Part shown: one piece after another, positions 5,887 to 13,239 of the stretch | Position numbering within the stretch: the stretch's first letter is position 1 | How the letters are laid out: each line of letters begins with the position of its first letter | DNA from: Clostridium sp. CAG:452 | Lineage (GTDB): Bacteria; Bacillota; Clostridia; TANB77; CAG-508 | Reading direction: 5' to 3' | Length of the DNA stretch: 15,713 nt | Assembly (NCBI GenBank): GCA_000434035.1 | Contig: FR893522.1 | Coordinates: forward strand, 2,883 to 18,595 | Notes under the pieces: generated by a model | The model's database searches: none | What the model saw: the letters and a program-made list of their open reading frames with translations, nothing else | What the model was told of the DNA's origin: nothing | Made by a program: the position numbers and the translations under genes

Positions 5887-7830
5887 ATGAAAAAGATACT
5901 AATTACAGAGAAACCATCTGTTGCGATGGAATTTGCAAAAGCTTTAAAAATTAATACAAATAGAAAAAATGGATATTTAGAATCAGAAGAGTGGATAATC
6001 ACTTGGTGTGTTGGGCATTTAGTTACTATGTCATACCCAGAAAAATATGATGAAAAGCTAAAACAATGGAGATTAGACACTCTTCCATTTGTGCCTAAAG
6101 AATGGAAATATGAGATAATACCACAGGTTGCAAATCAGTTTAATATAATCCAGAGCTTATTGCAAAGAGACGATATAAGCGAAATATATAATGCAGGTGA
6201 CTCGGGACGAGAAGGAGAGTATATACAAAGACTTGTGTTAATGATGGCAAAACCAAATCCAAGCATAAAAATAAAACGTGTTTGGATAGATTCGCAAACA
6301 GAAGAGGAAATTTTAAGAGGAATAAGAGAAGCAAAAGATGCTTCAGAATATGATAGTTTATCTGATTCTGCATATTTAAGAGCAAAAGAAGATTACCTAA
6401 TAGGAATAAATTTTTCTAGATTGCTTTCAATTACACAAGGAAGAATGGTAGCAAAACAAGTAAATGAAGAAAGAACTTCTATTGCAATAGGACGAGTTAT
6501 GACATGCGTTTTAGGAATGGTAGTTGCAAGAGAGCGAGAAATAAGAAACTTTGTTAAAACCAAATACTATAAAATTACAGGGAAATTTGGCGAAGAGCAG
6601 AGCTTTTGCGAGGCGGAATGGAAGGTAAACGAAAAATCAATAGAATACAATTCTGCAAAGCTATATAATGAAACGGGATTTAAGAAAAAACAAGATGCAG
6701 AAGAATTTATAAATAAAATAAAAGATAAAGTGGCAGTAGTAACAGAAATAAAAAAATCAAAACAAAAAGAAAATCCTCCACTTTTATTTAACTTGGCAGA
6801 AATTCAAAATGAATGCTCTAAAAAGTTTAAAATAAAACCAGATGAAACACTTGCAGTAATTCAGGAATTGTATGAGAAAAAATTAGTTACATACCCAAGA
6901 ACAGATGCAAGAGTGCTTTCAACAGCAGTTGCAAAAGAGATTACTAAAAACTTAAATGGAATAGCAAAGGGATTTAAGGATGACGAAGTTCAAAAATACA
7001 TTAATAAAATGAAAGAAGAAAAATATTCTACAAATTTAGTAAAGACAAAGTATGTAAATGATAGCAAAATAACAGACCATTATGCAATAATACCAACAGG
7101 TCAGGGCTATGAAAATCATGAAAAATTAAATCAATTGCAAAAAGATATTTATAAAATAATAGTAAAAAGATTTTTGGCTATATTTTATCCACCAGCAGAA
7201 TTTAATAAGTTAAATATAACAATAAATATAGAAAACGAAATATTTACAGCAAGCCAAAAAGTTTGTATAAAACAAGGATATTTAGAGATATTAAAACCAA
7301 ATGTAGGTACTGATAATCAAAAAAATGATACAGATGTAGAGAGCGCGACCCAGGGTGACCAACAAGCCAGTACGTTTCTAAACACACTAAAAAAAGGACA
7401 AGAAATAAAAATACTAGAATTAACAACAAAAGAAGCTGAGACATCTCCACCAACAAGATATAACTCAGGTTCTATGATTTTAGCAATGGAAAATGCAGGG
7501 AAATTAATAGAAGATGAAGAGTTAAGAGAGCAAATAAAAGGAGCAGGGATAGGAACAAGTGCAACAAGAGCAGAAATAATAAAAAAACTAGAAAAAATAA
7601 ATTATATTGCAATAAACAATAAAACACAAATAATTACACCAACACCAAAAGGCGAAGCAATATATGATGTAGTAAATAAAACTATGCCGGATATGCTTAA
7701 TCCAAAGCTAACAGCAAGTTGGGAAAAAGGATTAGACATGGTAGCAAAAAAAGAAATACCACCAAATGAATTTATGACCAAGCTAGAAACATACATAAAT
7801 TCTAAATTTGATAAATTAGTAATGAGGTAG
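5887..7830 (+). CDS. topB: DNA topoisomerase III (type IA)
   Basis: Type IA topoisomerases cut one DNA strand through a tyrosine and pass another strand, acting on single-stranded or hemicatenated DNA. The 647-residue protein opens with the Toprim motif ITEKPSVA (Glu 8) and carries AGDSGREGEYI (Asp 105), where the family more often has DADREGEL. KLVTYPRTDAR holds the active Tyr at about 336, and DHYAIIPTG and GIGTSATRAEIIKKLE are typical TopB motifs. No C-terminal zinc ribbons are present, as usual for Firmicute TopB. The start ATG 5887 has only a weak ribosome site (AGGA, 5876-5879) and lies 50 bases after aspS, so it may be co-transcribed with it. No transfer genes are near, so this looks like the chromosomal enzyme. 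Confidence 0.93.
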   Translation: MKKILITEKPSVAMEFAKALKINTNRKNGYLESEEWIITWCVGHLVTMSYPEKYDEKLKQWRLDTLPFVPKEWKYEIIPQVANQFNIIQSLLQRDDISEIYNAGDSGREGEYIQRLVLMMAKPNPSIKIKRVWIDSQTEEEILRGIREAKDASEYDSLSDSAYLRAKEDYLIGINFSRLLSITQGRMVAKQVNEERTSIAIGRVMTCVLGMVVAREREIRNFVKTKYYKITGKFGEEQSFCEAEWKVNEKSIEYNSAKLYNETGFKKKQDAEEFINKIKDKVAVVTEIKKSKQKENPPLLFNLAEIQNECSKKFKIKPDETLAVIQELYEKKLVTYPRTDARVLSTAVAKEITKNLNGIAKGFKDDEVQKYINKMKEEKYSTNLVKTKYVNDSKITDHYAIIPTGQGYENHEKLNQLQKDIYKIIVKRFLAIFYPPAEFNKLNITINIENEIFTASQKVCIKQGYLEILKPNVGTDNQKNDTDVESATQGDQQASTFLNTLKKGQEIKILELTTKEAETSPPTRYNSGSMILAMENAGKLIEDEELREQIKGAGIGTSATRAEIIKKLEKINYIAINNKTQIITPTPKGEAIYDVVNKTMPDMLNPKLTASWEKGLDMVAKKEIPPNEFMTKLETYINSKFDKLVMR

Positions 7831-7855
7831 ACTAATAACAACTTTATGATATAAT
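7828..7855 (+). promoter_or_regulatory. weak candidate promoter
   Basis: TATAAT (7850-7855) lies 16 bases after TAGACT (7828-7833), which matches TTGACA in four of six positions. It could serve the gene at 7890; otherwise that gene is co-transcribed with topB. Confidence 0.35.
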
Positions 7856-7889
7856 ATAGAAAAAAATTAAAAATAAGGGGAAAAAAGTA

Positions 7890-8426
7890 ATGGTAGGATT
7901 TATTATTTTTATAATTATACTATGTATTGTAATTCCTAAAAAAGAAATGTACAAGTATAATGAGGGAGTTAGTGTAACTAGATTAATGAATTTATTAAAA
8001 AAACAAAGATTTTCAGAGATAAAAACTAAACAACTTAATGGAAACATTACGATTATTACTGCAAATAATTTAGGAGAGAATTTTTTATATGCAATGAGAA
8101 ACGATATGACTTCAATAAATCCAAGCAATATAGAAACTATTTATGAGTATTCAAAAAAAGCACATATTCATAATACTATAGTAGTGGTAAAATCTTTAAA
8201 AGGTGGAATAACCGACAATGCAGAAAGTAAGGCGAAAGAATACGATTTAGATGTAGTAGAAGGGAATGAACTAATAAAAATGCTAGATCAAGAAAAAGCT
8301 TCAATATTAAAAACAAGCGATACATCTGATGATACTTGTGAGATAGATTATTCTCAAAATGAGGATCCGATATCTGAAAAATCAAGTATATTAAAAGAGC
8401 TATTCAAAGGTCCGGATAGATTATAA
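7890..8426 (+). CDS. membrane-anchored protein, possible restriction-endonuclease-like fold
   Basis: The 178-residue protein begins with one hydrophobic segment (MVGFIIFIIILCIVI, residues 1-15) and then Lys-rich sequence, as in a single-pass protein with its body in the cytosol. The stretch NTIVVVKS, ITDNAESKAKEY and LDVVEGNELIKML (about residues 100-135) resembles the second half of Mrr-type nuclease domains (new strand, helix with Ala and Lys, then the 'gneL..l' end). I cannot see a clear D-ExK or D-QxK active site, so nuclease activity is doubtful. The last 45 residues are acidic and probably disordered. AAGGGGAAA (7875-7883) is the ribosome site. No gene name can be given. Confidence 0.75.
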   Translation: MVGFIIFIIILCIVIPKKEMYKYNEGVSVTRLMNLLKKQRFSEIKTKQLNGNITIITANNLGENFLYAMRNDMTSINPSNIETIYEYSKKAHIHNTIVVVKSLKGGITDNAESKAKEYDLDVVEGNELIKMLDQEKASILKTSDTSDDTCEIDYSQNEDPISEKSSILKELFKGPDRL

Positions 8427-8430
8427 CTAC

Positions 8431-8459
8431 TTGACATATTATGTAAAGCATGATATAAT
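8431..8459 (+). promoter_or_regulatory. perfect sigma-A promoter
   Basis: TTGACA (8431-8436), 17 bases, TATAAT (8454-8459): full consensus at both hexamers. It drives a structured transcript and not an ordinary ORF. The next gene starts 240 bases on. Confidence 0.85.
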
Positions 8460-8550
8460 AGTAGTACAACTAGGATATGCTAGATGTAGCAATCTAGTTG
8501 ATTATATAGATTCTCTTCTATAAGTAATAAAAAGAAACAAGGAGGTTTTG

Positions 8551-8568
8551 ATGGAAGAGTGTAATTAG
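8551..8568 (+). CDS. mini-ORF MEECN
   Basis: ATG GAA GAG TGT AAT TAG lies six bases after AAGGAGG, an excellent ribosome site for such a short ORF. The stop codon abuts the terminator-like hairpin. A ribosome on it would cover the base of that hairpin, which is how leader peptides control attenuators. The peptide carries no obvious run of one amino acid. The low confidence covers whether it is translated at all. Confidence 0.35.
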   Translation: MEECN

Positions 8569-8606
8569 AAAAGGAGCATTTGTTAAGAGTAATAAATGTT
8601 CCTTTT
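8569..8606 (+). terminator. terminator-like hairpin after the mini-ORF
   Basis: AAAAGGAGCATTT (8569-8581) pairs with AAATGTTCCTTTT (8594-8606), 13 pairs with one G-U, loop of 12. The T-run is inside the stem end (CCTTTT) and is followed by CATTTGG, so it may be leaky. Confidence 0.55.
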
Positions 8607-8698
8607 CATTTGGCTAAAAAACGATTTAATTTATTATTTATTACTAGATTCTTTAAAACTAATATGCTAATATATTAGTGTAAACAAAGGAGGTTACT

Positions 8699-9814
8699 AT
8701 GCCAAATATAATTGATTATATAGAGTGGAGAGGCGATTTGGGTTTTGAAAACTCTCCAATAAACGAAATAGATGATATAATTTTTGCTAGATTTTCGTAT
8801 TTACCATTTAAATGTATAGAAATAAAAGATATTGATACAATAGAAAATATTGCACAAAAAATGAAAGACCTAGATATAGAAAACTATTTATGGGACGATG
8901 ATAAAGTTTTCTTACAAAAAATAGGTAATTGCAAAAGATTTAAAGATATAAAAGTATCTGATTATGTAGAAATTTTCGATGAAGCTGCAGAGAAACAGTT
9001 TGCAGCTATTACGCTATGGATTCAAAAAAATCAAAAATATATATCTTTTAGAGGAACAGATTCATCTCTTGTTGGATGGAAAGAAGATATAAATATGGGA
9101 TTTAAAAAAGATGTTCCATCACAAAAAGAAGCTGTTAAATACTTAAATTCAATGGCAGAAAAATATAAAGAAAAACTTATTGTAGGAGGACATTCTAAAG
9201 GGGGAAATTTAGCAGTTTATTCAGCAGTATTTTGTAAAGATAGTGTTAAAAATAGAATAGAAAGAGTTATAAATGCTGATGGACCTGGATTTGACAAAAG
9301 CGTAATTTTAACAGATAATTACAAAAAAATATTGAACAAAATTCAAACATATATACCACAATCTTCAATAGTTGGAAGACTATTAGAGCATGAAGAAGAA
9401 TATCAAGTAGTAAAAAGTATTCAAAAAGGCGTTATGCAACATGATATATATTCATGGGAAATTGAACCTACAAAGCTAATTAGAATACCAACAGTTACAA
9501 ATAATAGCGAGATTTTTAATGGTATTGTAAGTGATTGGCTAAAAAACACAACTCCTGAGCAAAGAGAAAATTTTATAAACATAATATATGAAATAATATT
9601 GGAAACACAAGCTCAAAAAACTAGCGATTTTAGAGTAGAAACAGCAAAAAAAATAGGAATAATTTTAAATGGATATATAAATATAGATTCAGAAGATAAA
9701 AAAGAAATTGAACATATGGTAAAGCTAATATTAGAAAGTGCATTTAAAGTATTAAAAGAGAATAGAAATGCAAATAAACTTATGGAAAAAGAAAAAAAAC
9801 AAAAAAATAAATAA
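8699..9814 (+). CDS. DUF2974 (Mbeg1-like) alpha/beta hydrolase
   Basis: The 371-residue protein has the sequence order of the DUF2974/Mbeg1-like family: an N-terminal DYIEWRGDLGF with FARFSYLPF, then YISFRGTDSSLVGWKEDINMGF, then the nucleophile elbow GGHSKGGNLAVYSA (Ser 166), then NADGPGF. This is a lipase-like fold with a GxSxG serine. Members are common in gut Firmicutes; the substrate is unknown. No signal peptide is seen, so the protein is probably cytosolic. The C-terminus (from about 280) is helical and very Lys/Asn-rich. ATG 8699 follows AAAGGAGG (8686-8693). A palindrome CTAATATATTAG (8667-8678) just upstream could be an operator. It is followed after 14 bases by a LysR gene on the same strand. 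Confidence 0.85.
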   Translation: MPNIIDYIEWRGDLGFENSPINEIDDIIFARFSYLPFKCIEIKDIDTIENIAQKMKDLDIENYLWDDDKVFLQKIGNCKRFKDIKVSDYVEIFDEAAEKQFAAITLWIQKNQKYISFRGTDSSLVGWKEDINMGFKKDVPSQKEAVKYLNSMAEKYKEKLIVGGHSKGGNLAVYSAVFCKDSVKNRIERVINADGPGFDKSVILTDNYKKILNKIQTYIPQSSIVGRLLEHEEEYQVVKSIQKGVMQHDIYSWEIEPTKLIRIPTVTNNSEIFNGIVSDWLKNTTPEQRENFINIIYEIILETQAQKTSDFRVETAKKIGIILNGYINIDSEDKKEIEHMVKLILESAFKVLKENRNANKLMEKEKKQKNK

Positions 9815-9828
9815 GGGAGAAAAGTCTT

Positions 9829-10713
9829 ATGAATGTTAGCTTGGATTGGTATAAGATATTTTATGAAGTAGCAAAAAAACAGAATATAACAGTAGCAGCA
9901 GAAAACTTGTGTATTTCTCAACCAGCAGTTAGTCAAACAATAAAACAGCTAGAAGAAAGTTTAAATGCGGAATTGTTTTTAAGAACAAAAAAAGGTGTAA
10001 CTTTAACTAAAGAAGGAGAAGTACTATATTCATATATCTCAGAAGCAATGGGAAAAATTAAGTTGGGAGAGGCAAAAGTTTTAGAGCAAGTTAATTTGGA
10101 AAGTGGAGAGATAAGAATAGGATCAAGCGATATGTGCTTGCAATTTTTCTTGCTTCAATATTTAGAAGAGTTTCAAAAGATATATCCTAAAATTAAGATA
10201 AGTATTACCAATGGACCAACGCCAGAAACTATAAAACTTTTAAAAGAAGACAAGATAGACTTTGGTTTGGTAAGTGAACCATTTGAACTAGAGGAAAAAT
10301 TTACAGCTATAGAAGTATGCAAAATTAAAGACATATTTGTTTGTGGGGAAAAATATAAAGATTTATCAAAACAAAAAGTTAGTTTAAAAGAATTAGAGAA
10401 ATATCCATTAATATGTTTAGAAGAGCATACAAGTACAAGAAAATACATAGACGAAAAATTTAAAGAGAATAATGCAGAATGCAATCCAAAATATGAGCTT
10501 GCAACAAGTAATTTAATAGTAGATTTTGCTAAAAGAAATTTTGGAATTGGAGTTGTAGTTGATAAATTTGCAGAAGAAAAATTAAAAAATAAAGAAATAT
10601 ACCAGATTAATATAAAAGAAAAAATAAAACCAAGAAATATATGTATAATAAAGAAAGATAAATTAATATCAAAAGCTTCAAACGAATTACTTAAATTTAT
10701 TATCAATAAGTAA
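9829..10713 (+). CDS. LysR-family transcriptional regulator
   Basis: The 294-residue protein has a winged helix-turn-helix at residues 1-65 (FYEVAKKQNITVAAENL, SQPAVSQTIKQLEE, FLRTKKGVTLTKEG) and a substrate-binding-like effector domain from about 90 (GEIRIGSSDM, DFGLVSEP, LICLEEHTSTR, FGIGVVVDKFAEE). LysR regulators bind small molecules and usually control a neighbouring gene. Most are divergent from their target; this one lies 14 bases after the hydrolase gene in the same direction, so the two are probably one operon and may share control. AAGGGAG (9813-9819) is the ribosome site. The effector cannot be read from the sequence. Confidence 0.92.
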   Translation: MNVSLDWYKIFYEVAKKQNITVAAENLCISQPAVSQTIKQLEESLNAELFLRTKKGVTLTKEGEVLYSYISEAMGKIKLGEAKVLEQVNLESGEIRIGSSDMCLQFFLLQYLEEFQKIYPKIKISITNGPTPETIKLLKEDKIDFGLVSEPFELEEKFTAIEVCKIKDIFVCGEKYKDLSKQKVSLKELEKYPLICLEEHTSTRKYIDEKFKENNAECNPKYELATSNLIVDFAKRNFGIGVVVDKFAEEKLKNKEIYQINIKEKIKPRNICIIKKDKLISKASNELLKFIINK

Positions 10714-10768
10714 AACTTATCGATACCATAAATAATATATATTTTACTTATATAAAGAAAGACGTTAA

Positions 10769-10808
10769 AATAGATAATGTAGTAGGAATTCTACATTATC
10801 TATTTTTT
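10769..10808 (+). terminator. terminator of the hydrolase-lysR operon
   Basis: AATAGATAATGTAG (10769-10782), loop TAGGAATT, CTACATTATCTATT (10791-10804), then TTTT. This is a strong 14-bp factor-independent terminator. Confidence 0.88.
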
Positions 10809-10847
10809 ATATATTAGAAAATTTCTCATTTTCTAGTATATAAAAAA
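10803..10847. repeat. imperfect palindrome next to the 61-bp repeat
   Basis: TTTTTTATATA (10803-10813) is complementary to TATATAAAAAA (10837-10847), and TAGAAAA (10815-10821) to TTTTCTA (10829-10835), with one T-G mismatch and a 7-base loop. It shares its T-run with the terminator to its left and abuts the repeat element on its right. Confidence 0.65.
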
Positions 10848-10856
10848 TGCTATAAT
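10848..10856 (+). promoter_or_regulatory. extended -10 promoter, likely for purA
   Basis: TGCTATAAT is a full extended -10 element (TG-n-TATAAT). No good -35 is visible 16-18 bases upstream. Transcription would start near 10863, so the purA leader would hold the two hairpins of the repeat element. The second repeat copy keeps TATAAT but not the TG. Confidence 0.45.
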
Positions 10857-10910
10857 CGCTATTGCCTTTGAGATTTCCTCATTTCATTCGGAAACTCAAA
10901 TCGGCGAGAA
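10850..10910 (+). repeat. 61-bp dispersed repeat, copy A
   Basis: It is identical at 60 of 61 positions to 14379-14439 in the same orientation. It starts CTATAATCGCTATTGCC and ends TCGGCGAGAA. The RNA form folds into one long hairpin: GCC/GGC at the base, then TTTGAG/CTCAAA and TTTCC/GGAAA with a bulged A. Here it lies in the purA leader. I do not recognise it as a known riboswitch or mobile element. Confidence 0.85.
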
Positions 10911-10936
10911 CAAAGGGCGACTAAAGTCGCTTTGTT
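10909..10936 (+). promoter_or_regulatory. second hairpin of the repeat element, directly before the purA ribosome site
   Basis: AACAAAG..GCGACT pairs with AGTCGC..TTTGTT and ends at the base just before AGGAGG (10937-10942). The corresponding hairpin after copy B has different sequence but the same shape. The stem leaves the ribosome site free, so it may protect the mRNA or mark a processing site. Confidence 0.6.
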
Positions 10937-10950
10937 AGGAGGTAATATTT

Positions 10951-12219
10951 ATGGTAAGTGCAATTGTTGGAGGAAACTGGGGAGACGAAGGAAAAGGAAA
11001 GATGTGTGATATCTTATCAAAAGATGCAGATGTAGTTATTAGATTTCAAGGAGGAGCAAATGCAGGGCATACAATAGTAAACGAATATGGAAAAACTGCT
11101 TTACACATGTTACCATCAGGAATTTTTAGACAAGATGTTATAAATGTAATTGGACAAGGAGTTGCTTTTGATATTAATGCATTCTTTGAAGAACTAAAAT
11201 CTGTTAAAGAAAAAGGAATGAAAAATCCAAACATAGTTATTTCAGATAGAGTTCAAATATTAATGCCATATCATATTAAATTAGATGAGTTAGAAGAGCA
11301 AAGATTAGGAAAAGCAAGTTTTGGTTCAACAAAATCAGGAATTGCACCATTCTATTCTGATAAATACGCAAAAATAGGAATACAAATTTCAGAGATATAT
11401 GATGATGAGCACTTAAAAAACAGACTAACAAATATTCTAACTGCAAAAAATAAAATAATATCAGCTTTATATGGAGAAGAAAATCAAGTAGATATTGAAG
11501 AGATGTATGAATTTTTGGTAAACTCAAGAGATAAACTAAAACCATATTTATGCAATGTAGTTAAATTAGTAAATGAAAAAATAAAAGAAAATAAAAATAT
11601 AATAATAGAAGGACAATTAGGAACATTAAGAGATATAGACAATGGAATATATCCATTTACAACTTCATCTTCACCACTTGCAGGATTTGGAGCAGTAGGA
11701 GCAGGTATTCCACCTTATGAAATTAAAAAGATATATACAATAGTAAAAGCATATTCTACATGTGTTGGAGCAGGAGCCTTTACAACAGAAATATCTGGAG
11801 AAGAAGCAAAAGAATTAAGAGATAGAGGTGGAGAATATGGAGCAAAAACAGGTAGACCAAGAAGAGTAGGTTGGTTTGATACAGTTGCAACAAGATATGG
11901 ATGTATGGTACAAGGGGCAACAGATGTTGTTTTGTCATTAGTAGATGTATTAGGATATCTTGACAAAATACCAGTATGTACAGCATACGAAATTGATGGA
12001 AAAATAGTAAAAGACTTTCCACCTACAATAGAATTAAACAAAGCAAAACCAGTATATGAATATTTAGATGGATGGAAATGTGATATAAGCAATATTAAAA
12101 AATATGAAGACTTACCAGAGAATACAAAAAAATATATTGAATTTATAGAAAAGAAAATAGAACGCCCAATAAAAATAATAGGAAACGGACCAAGAAGAGA
12201 AGATATAATATTGAAATAA
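10951..12219 (+). CDS. purA: adenylosuccinate synthase
   Basis: PurA joins IMP and aspartate with GTP to give adenylosuccinate, the first step from IMP to AMP. The 422-residue length is normal. GGNWGDEGKGK carries the catalytic Asp 12 and FQGGANAGHT the catalytic His 40; TGRPRRVGWFD is the conserved C-terminal GTP/IMP region. Some core motifs differ from the textbook form: EGQLGTLRDIDNG where most have EGAQGTLLDIDHG, and STKSGIAPFYSDK where most have STKRGIGPAY. All catalytic residues I can place are kept, so it should be active. ATG 10951 follows AGGAGG (10937-10942) by 8 bases. Its leader holds the repeat element, so RNA-level control is possible. Confidence 0.94.
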   Translation: MVSAIVGGNWGDEGKGKMCDILSKDADVVIRFQGGANAGHTIVNEYGKTALHMLPSGIFRQDVINVIGQGVAFDINAFFEELKSVKEKGMKNPNIVISDRVQILMPYHIKLDELEEQRLGKASFGSTKSGIAPFYSDKYAKIGIQISEIYDDEHLKNRLTNILTAKNKIISALYGEENQVDIEEMYEFLVNSRDKLKPYLCNVVKLVNEKIKENKNIIIEGQLGTLRDIDNGIYPFTTSSSPLAGFGAVGAGIPPYEIKKIYTIVKAYSTCVGAGAFTTEISGEEAKELRDRGGEYGAKTGRPRRVGWFDTVATRYGCMVQGATDVVLSLVDVLGYLDKIPVCTAYEIDGKIVKDFPPTIELNKAKPVYEYLDGWKCDISNIKKYEDLPENTKKYIEFIEKKIERPIKIIGNGPRREDIILK

Positions 12220-12227
12220 AGTAGAAA

Positions 12228-12259
12228 GTGCCAAAAGGGACGGGGAATTTTGGCACAAT
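12228..12259 (+). repeat. REP-like palindromic repeat, copy 1
   Basis: GTGCCAAAA (12228-12236), GGGACGGGGAA, TTTTGGCAC (12248-12256): a perfect 9-bp stem nine bases after the purA stop. The G-rich loop stands out in this AT-rich DNA. The 31-base core recurs at 13931-13961 with one change. GGGACG-containing palindromes of this kind are often REP sequences moved by IS200-like RAYT transposases, but none is encoded in the window. Confidence 0.75.
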
Positions 12260-12275
12260 AAATAATAAAATTTAT

Positions 12276-12314
12276 AAATAACCTCTATATGAATAATTCA
12301 TATAGAGGTTATTT
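12276..12314. terminator. long palindrome, probable purA terminator
   Basis: AAATAACCTCTATATGAAT (12276-12294) is followed after one base by its exact complement ATTCATATAGAGGTTATTT (12296-12314). The T-rich 3' end is short (TTATTT). The flank and arm sequence resemble the palindrome before spoIIID, which also follows a REP-like copy. Confidence 0.7.
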
Positions 12315-12333
12315 AGTATTAATCTTTAAAATA

Positions 12334-12362
12334 TTGATACACTTAAAGACGTATGATATAAT
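12334..12362 (+). promoter_or_regulatory. promoter of the nuclease gene
   Basis: TTGATA (12334-12339), 17 bases, TATAAT (12357-12362), 24 bases before the start codon. Confidence 0.75.
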
Positions 12363-12385
12363 GCACCAAAAGGAGTTGAAAGACT

Positions 12386-13132
12386 TTGGGCAGAAACAAA
12401 AGAAATAAAAATATAAGCACAAAAAAGACAATATATGTTTTAATTATTTTTGCAATTATAACTGTATTTACATATTGGAATGAAAAAAATGATTATAATT
12501 CGAAAAACATACAAAATAGTGAAAATACCTTTGGAAAAACCACATATTCTACCTTACAAGACATACCAGAATATAATGGGGAAATATGTGTAATGATAAA
12601 TGAAAACAAACCATATTTTACTGAGGCAGATTATAGTACAGAAGTTTTCGAGAATTACAGCGATTTAGATTATTTACAAAGGTGTGGGGTAGCTTACGCA
12701 AATATATGTAAAGAAATAATGCCACCAAAAGGAGACGAAAGAGGAGATATTAGCTCTATTTATCCAACAGGATGGAAACAAGCAAAATTTAATGGAGAAT
12801 ATTTATATAATAGGTGCCATTTAATAGCTCATAGCCTTTCAGATGAGGACGCAAATAAACAGAACTTAATTACAGGGACAAGATATTTTAATGTTCAAGG
12901 AATGTTGCCAATTGAAAGATTAGTGCTTGAATATATGAATAAAAATCAAAATAATCATGTTCTTTATAGAGTTACTCCTATTTTTAAAGGAGAGAATCTT
13001 TTAGCAACTGGAGTAGAAATGGAAGCATATTCTGTAGAAGACAATGGAAAACTATCCTTTAATGTGTTTATTTACAACATACAACCAGGAGCAAATATTA
13101 ATTATACAACAGGAGAATTGTTAAACAATTAG
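12386..13132 (+). CDS. secreted or membrane-anchored DNA/RNA non-specific endonuclease (EndA-like)
   Basis: The 248-residue protein starts with a Lys/Arg-rich head and a hydrophobic segment (residues about 15-32, TIYVLIIFAIITVF), so it is exported or held at the outer face of the membrane. The nuclease core has the beta-beta-alpha-metal signature YNRCHLIAHSLS with catalytic His 145, followed by NLITGTRYFNVQGMLPIE, in which the Asn residues bind the metal. Relatives are EndA, the DNA-entry nuclease of streptococci, and other extracellular nucleases that degrade DNA for uptake or nutrition. The start is TTG 12386 after AAGGAG (12370-12375), spacing 10. It has its own promoter, and the promoter of the next gene overlaps its stop codon. 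Confidence 0.87.
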   Translation: MGRNKRNKNISTKKTIYVLIIFAIITVFTYWNEKNDYNSKNIQNSENTFGKTTYSTLQDIPEYNGEICVMINENKPYFTEADYSTEVFENYSDLDYLQRCGVAYANICKEIMPPKGDERGDISSIYPTGWKQAKFNGEYLYNRCHLIAHSLSDEDANKQNLITGTRYFNVQGMLPIERLVLEYMNKNQNNHVLYRVTPIFKGENLLATGVEMEAYSVEDNGKLSFNVFIYNIQPGANINYTTGELLNN

Positions 13133-13161
13133 TTGACAAATTATGTAAAAAAATATATAAT
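13133..13161 (+). promoter_or_regulatory. perfect sigma-A promoter overlapping nuclease gene end
   Basis: TTGACA (13133-13138), 17 bases, TATAAT (13156-13161). It begins directly after the TAG of the nuclease gene and should start RNA near 13168, giving a leader of about 72 nt for the gene at 13240. Confidence 0.85.
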
Positions 13162-13169
13162 CGCTCTAA

Positions 13170-13229
13170 ATTTAAGTCTTTTTACTATATTTCTATAGTA
13201 AATTTCCTAAGAAAAACAAAAACTTAAAT
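13170..13229 (+). promoter_or_regulatory. two-stem 5' leader before the DUF3006-like gene
   Basis: An outer stem ATTTAAGT (13170-13177) with ACTTAAAT (13222-13229) encloses an inner hairpin TTTACTATA, TTTC, TATAGTAAA (13181-13202). The outer stem ends just before the ribosome site AGGAG (13230-13234), so stacking or breathing of this stem could affect initiation. No known riboswitch is recognised. Confidence 0.5.
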
Positions 13230-13239
13230 AGGAGAGTGA

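Larger units (their letters stand above)
8466..8606 (+). ncRNA. structured small RNA or leader with a 5-codon ORF
   Basis: From the perfect promoter an RNA of about 140 nt is expected. It folds into CAACTAG (8467-8473) with CTAGTTG (8494-8500) around an inner TGCTA/TAGCA stem, then TATAGA/TCTATA (8505-8522), then a strong ribosome site AAGGAGG (8539-8545) in front of a 5-codon ORF, and ends in a 13-bp hairpin (8569-8606). It could be a free small RNA or an attenuator-like leader for the hydrolase gene at 8699. I do not recognise the family. Confidence 0.5.

Noticed and set aside
10173..10706. 177-aa open frame on the minus strand inside the lysR gene
   Set aside because: It is a shadow of the LysR coding frame in AT-rich DNA, with no ribosome site and low-complexity Phe/Ser/Leu sequence.
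11715..12092. 125-aa open frame on the minus strand inside purA
   Set aside because: Shadow of purA codons; no ribosome site and no family resemblance.
13170..13229. Known riboswitch in the leader of the DUF3006-like gene
   Set aside because: No conserved core of any class I know is visible; only simple stems can be supported.
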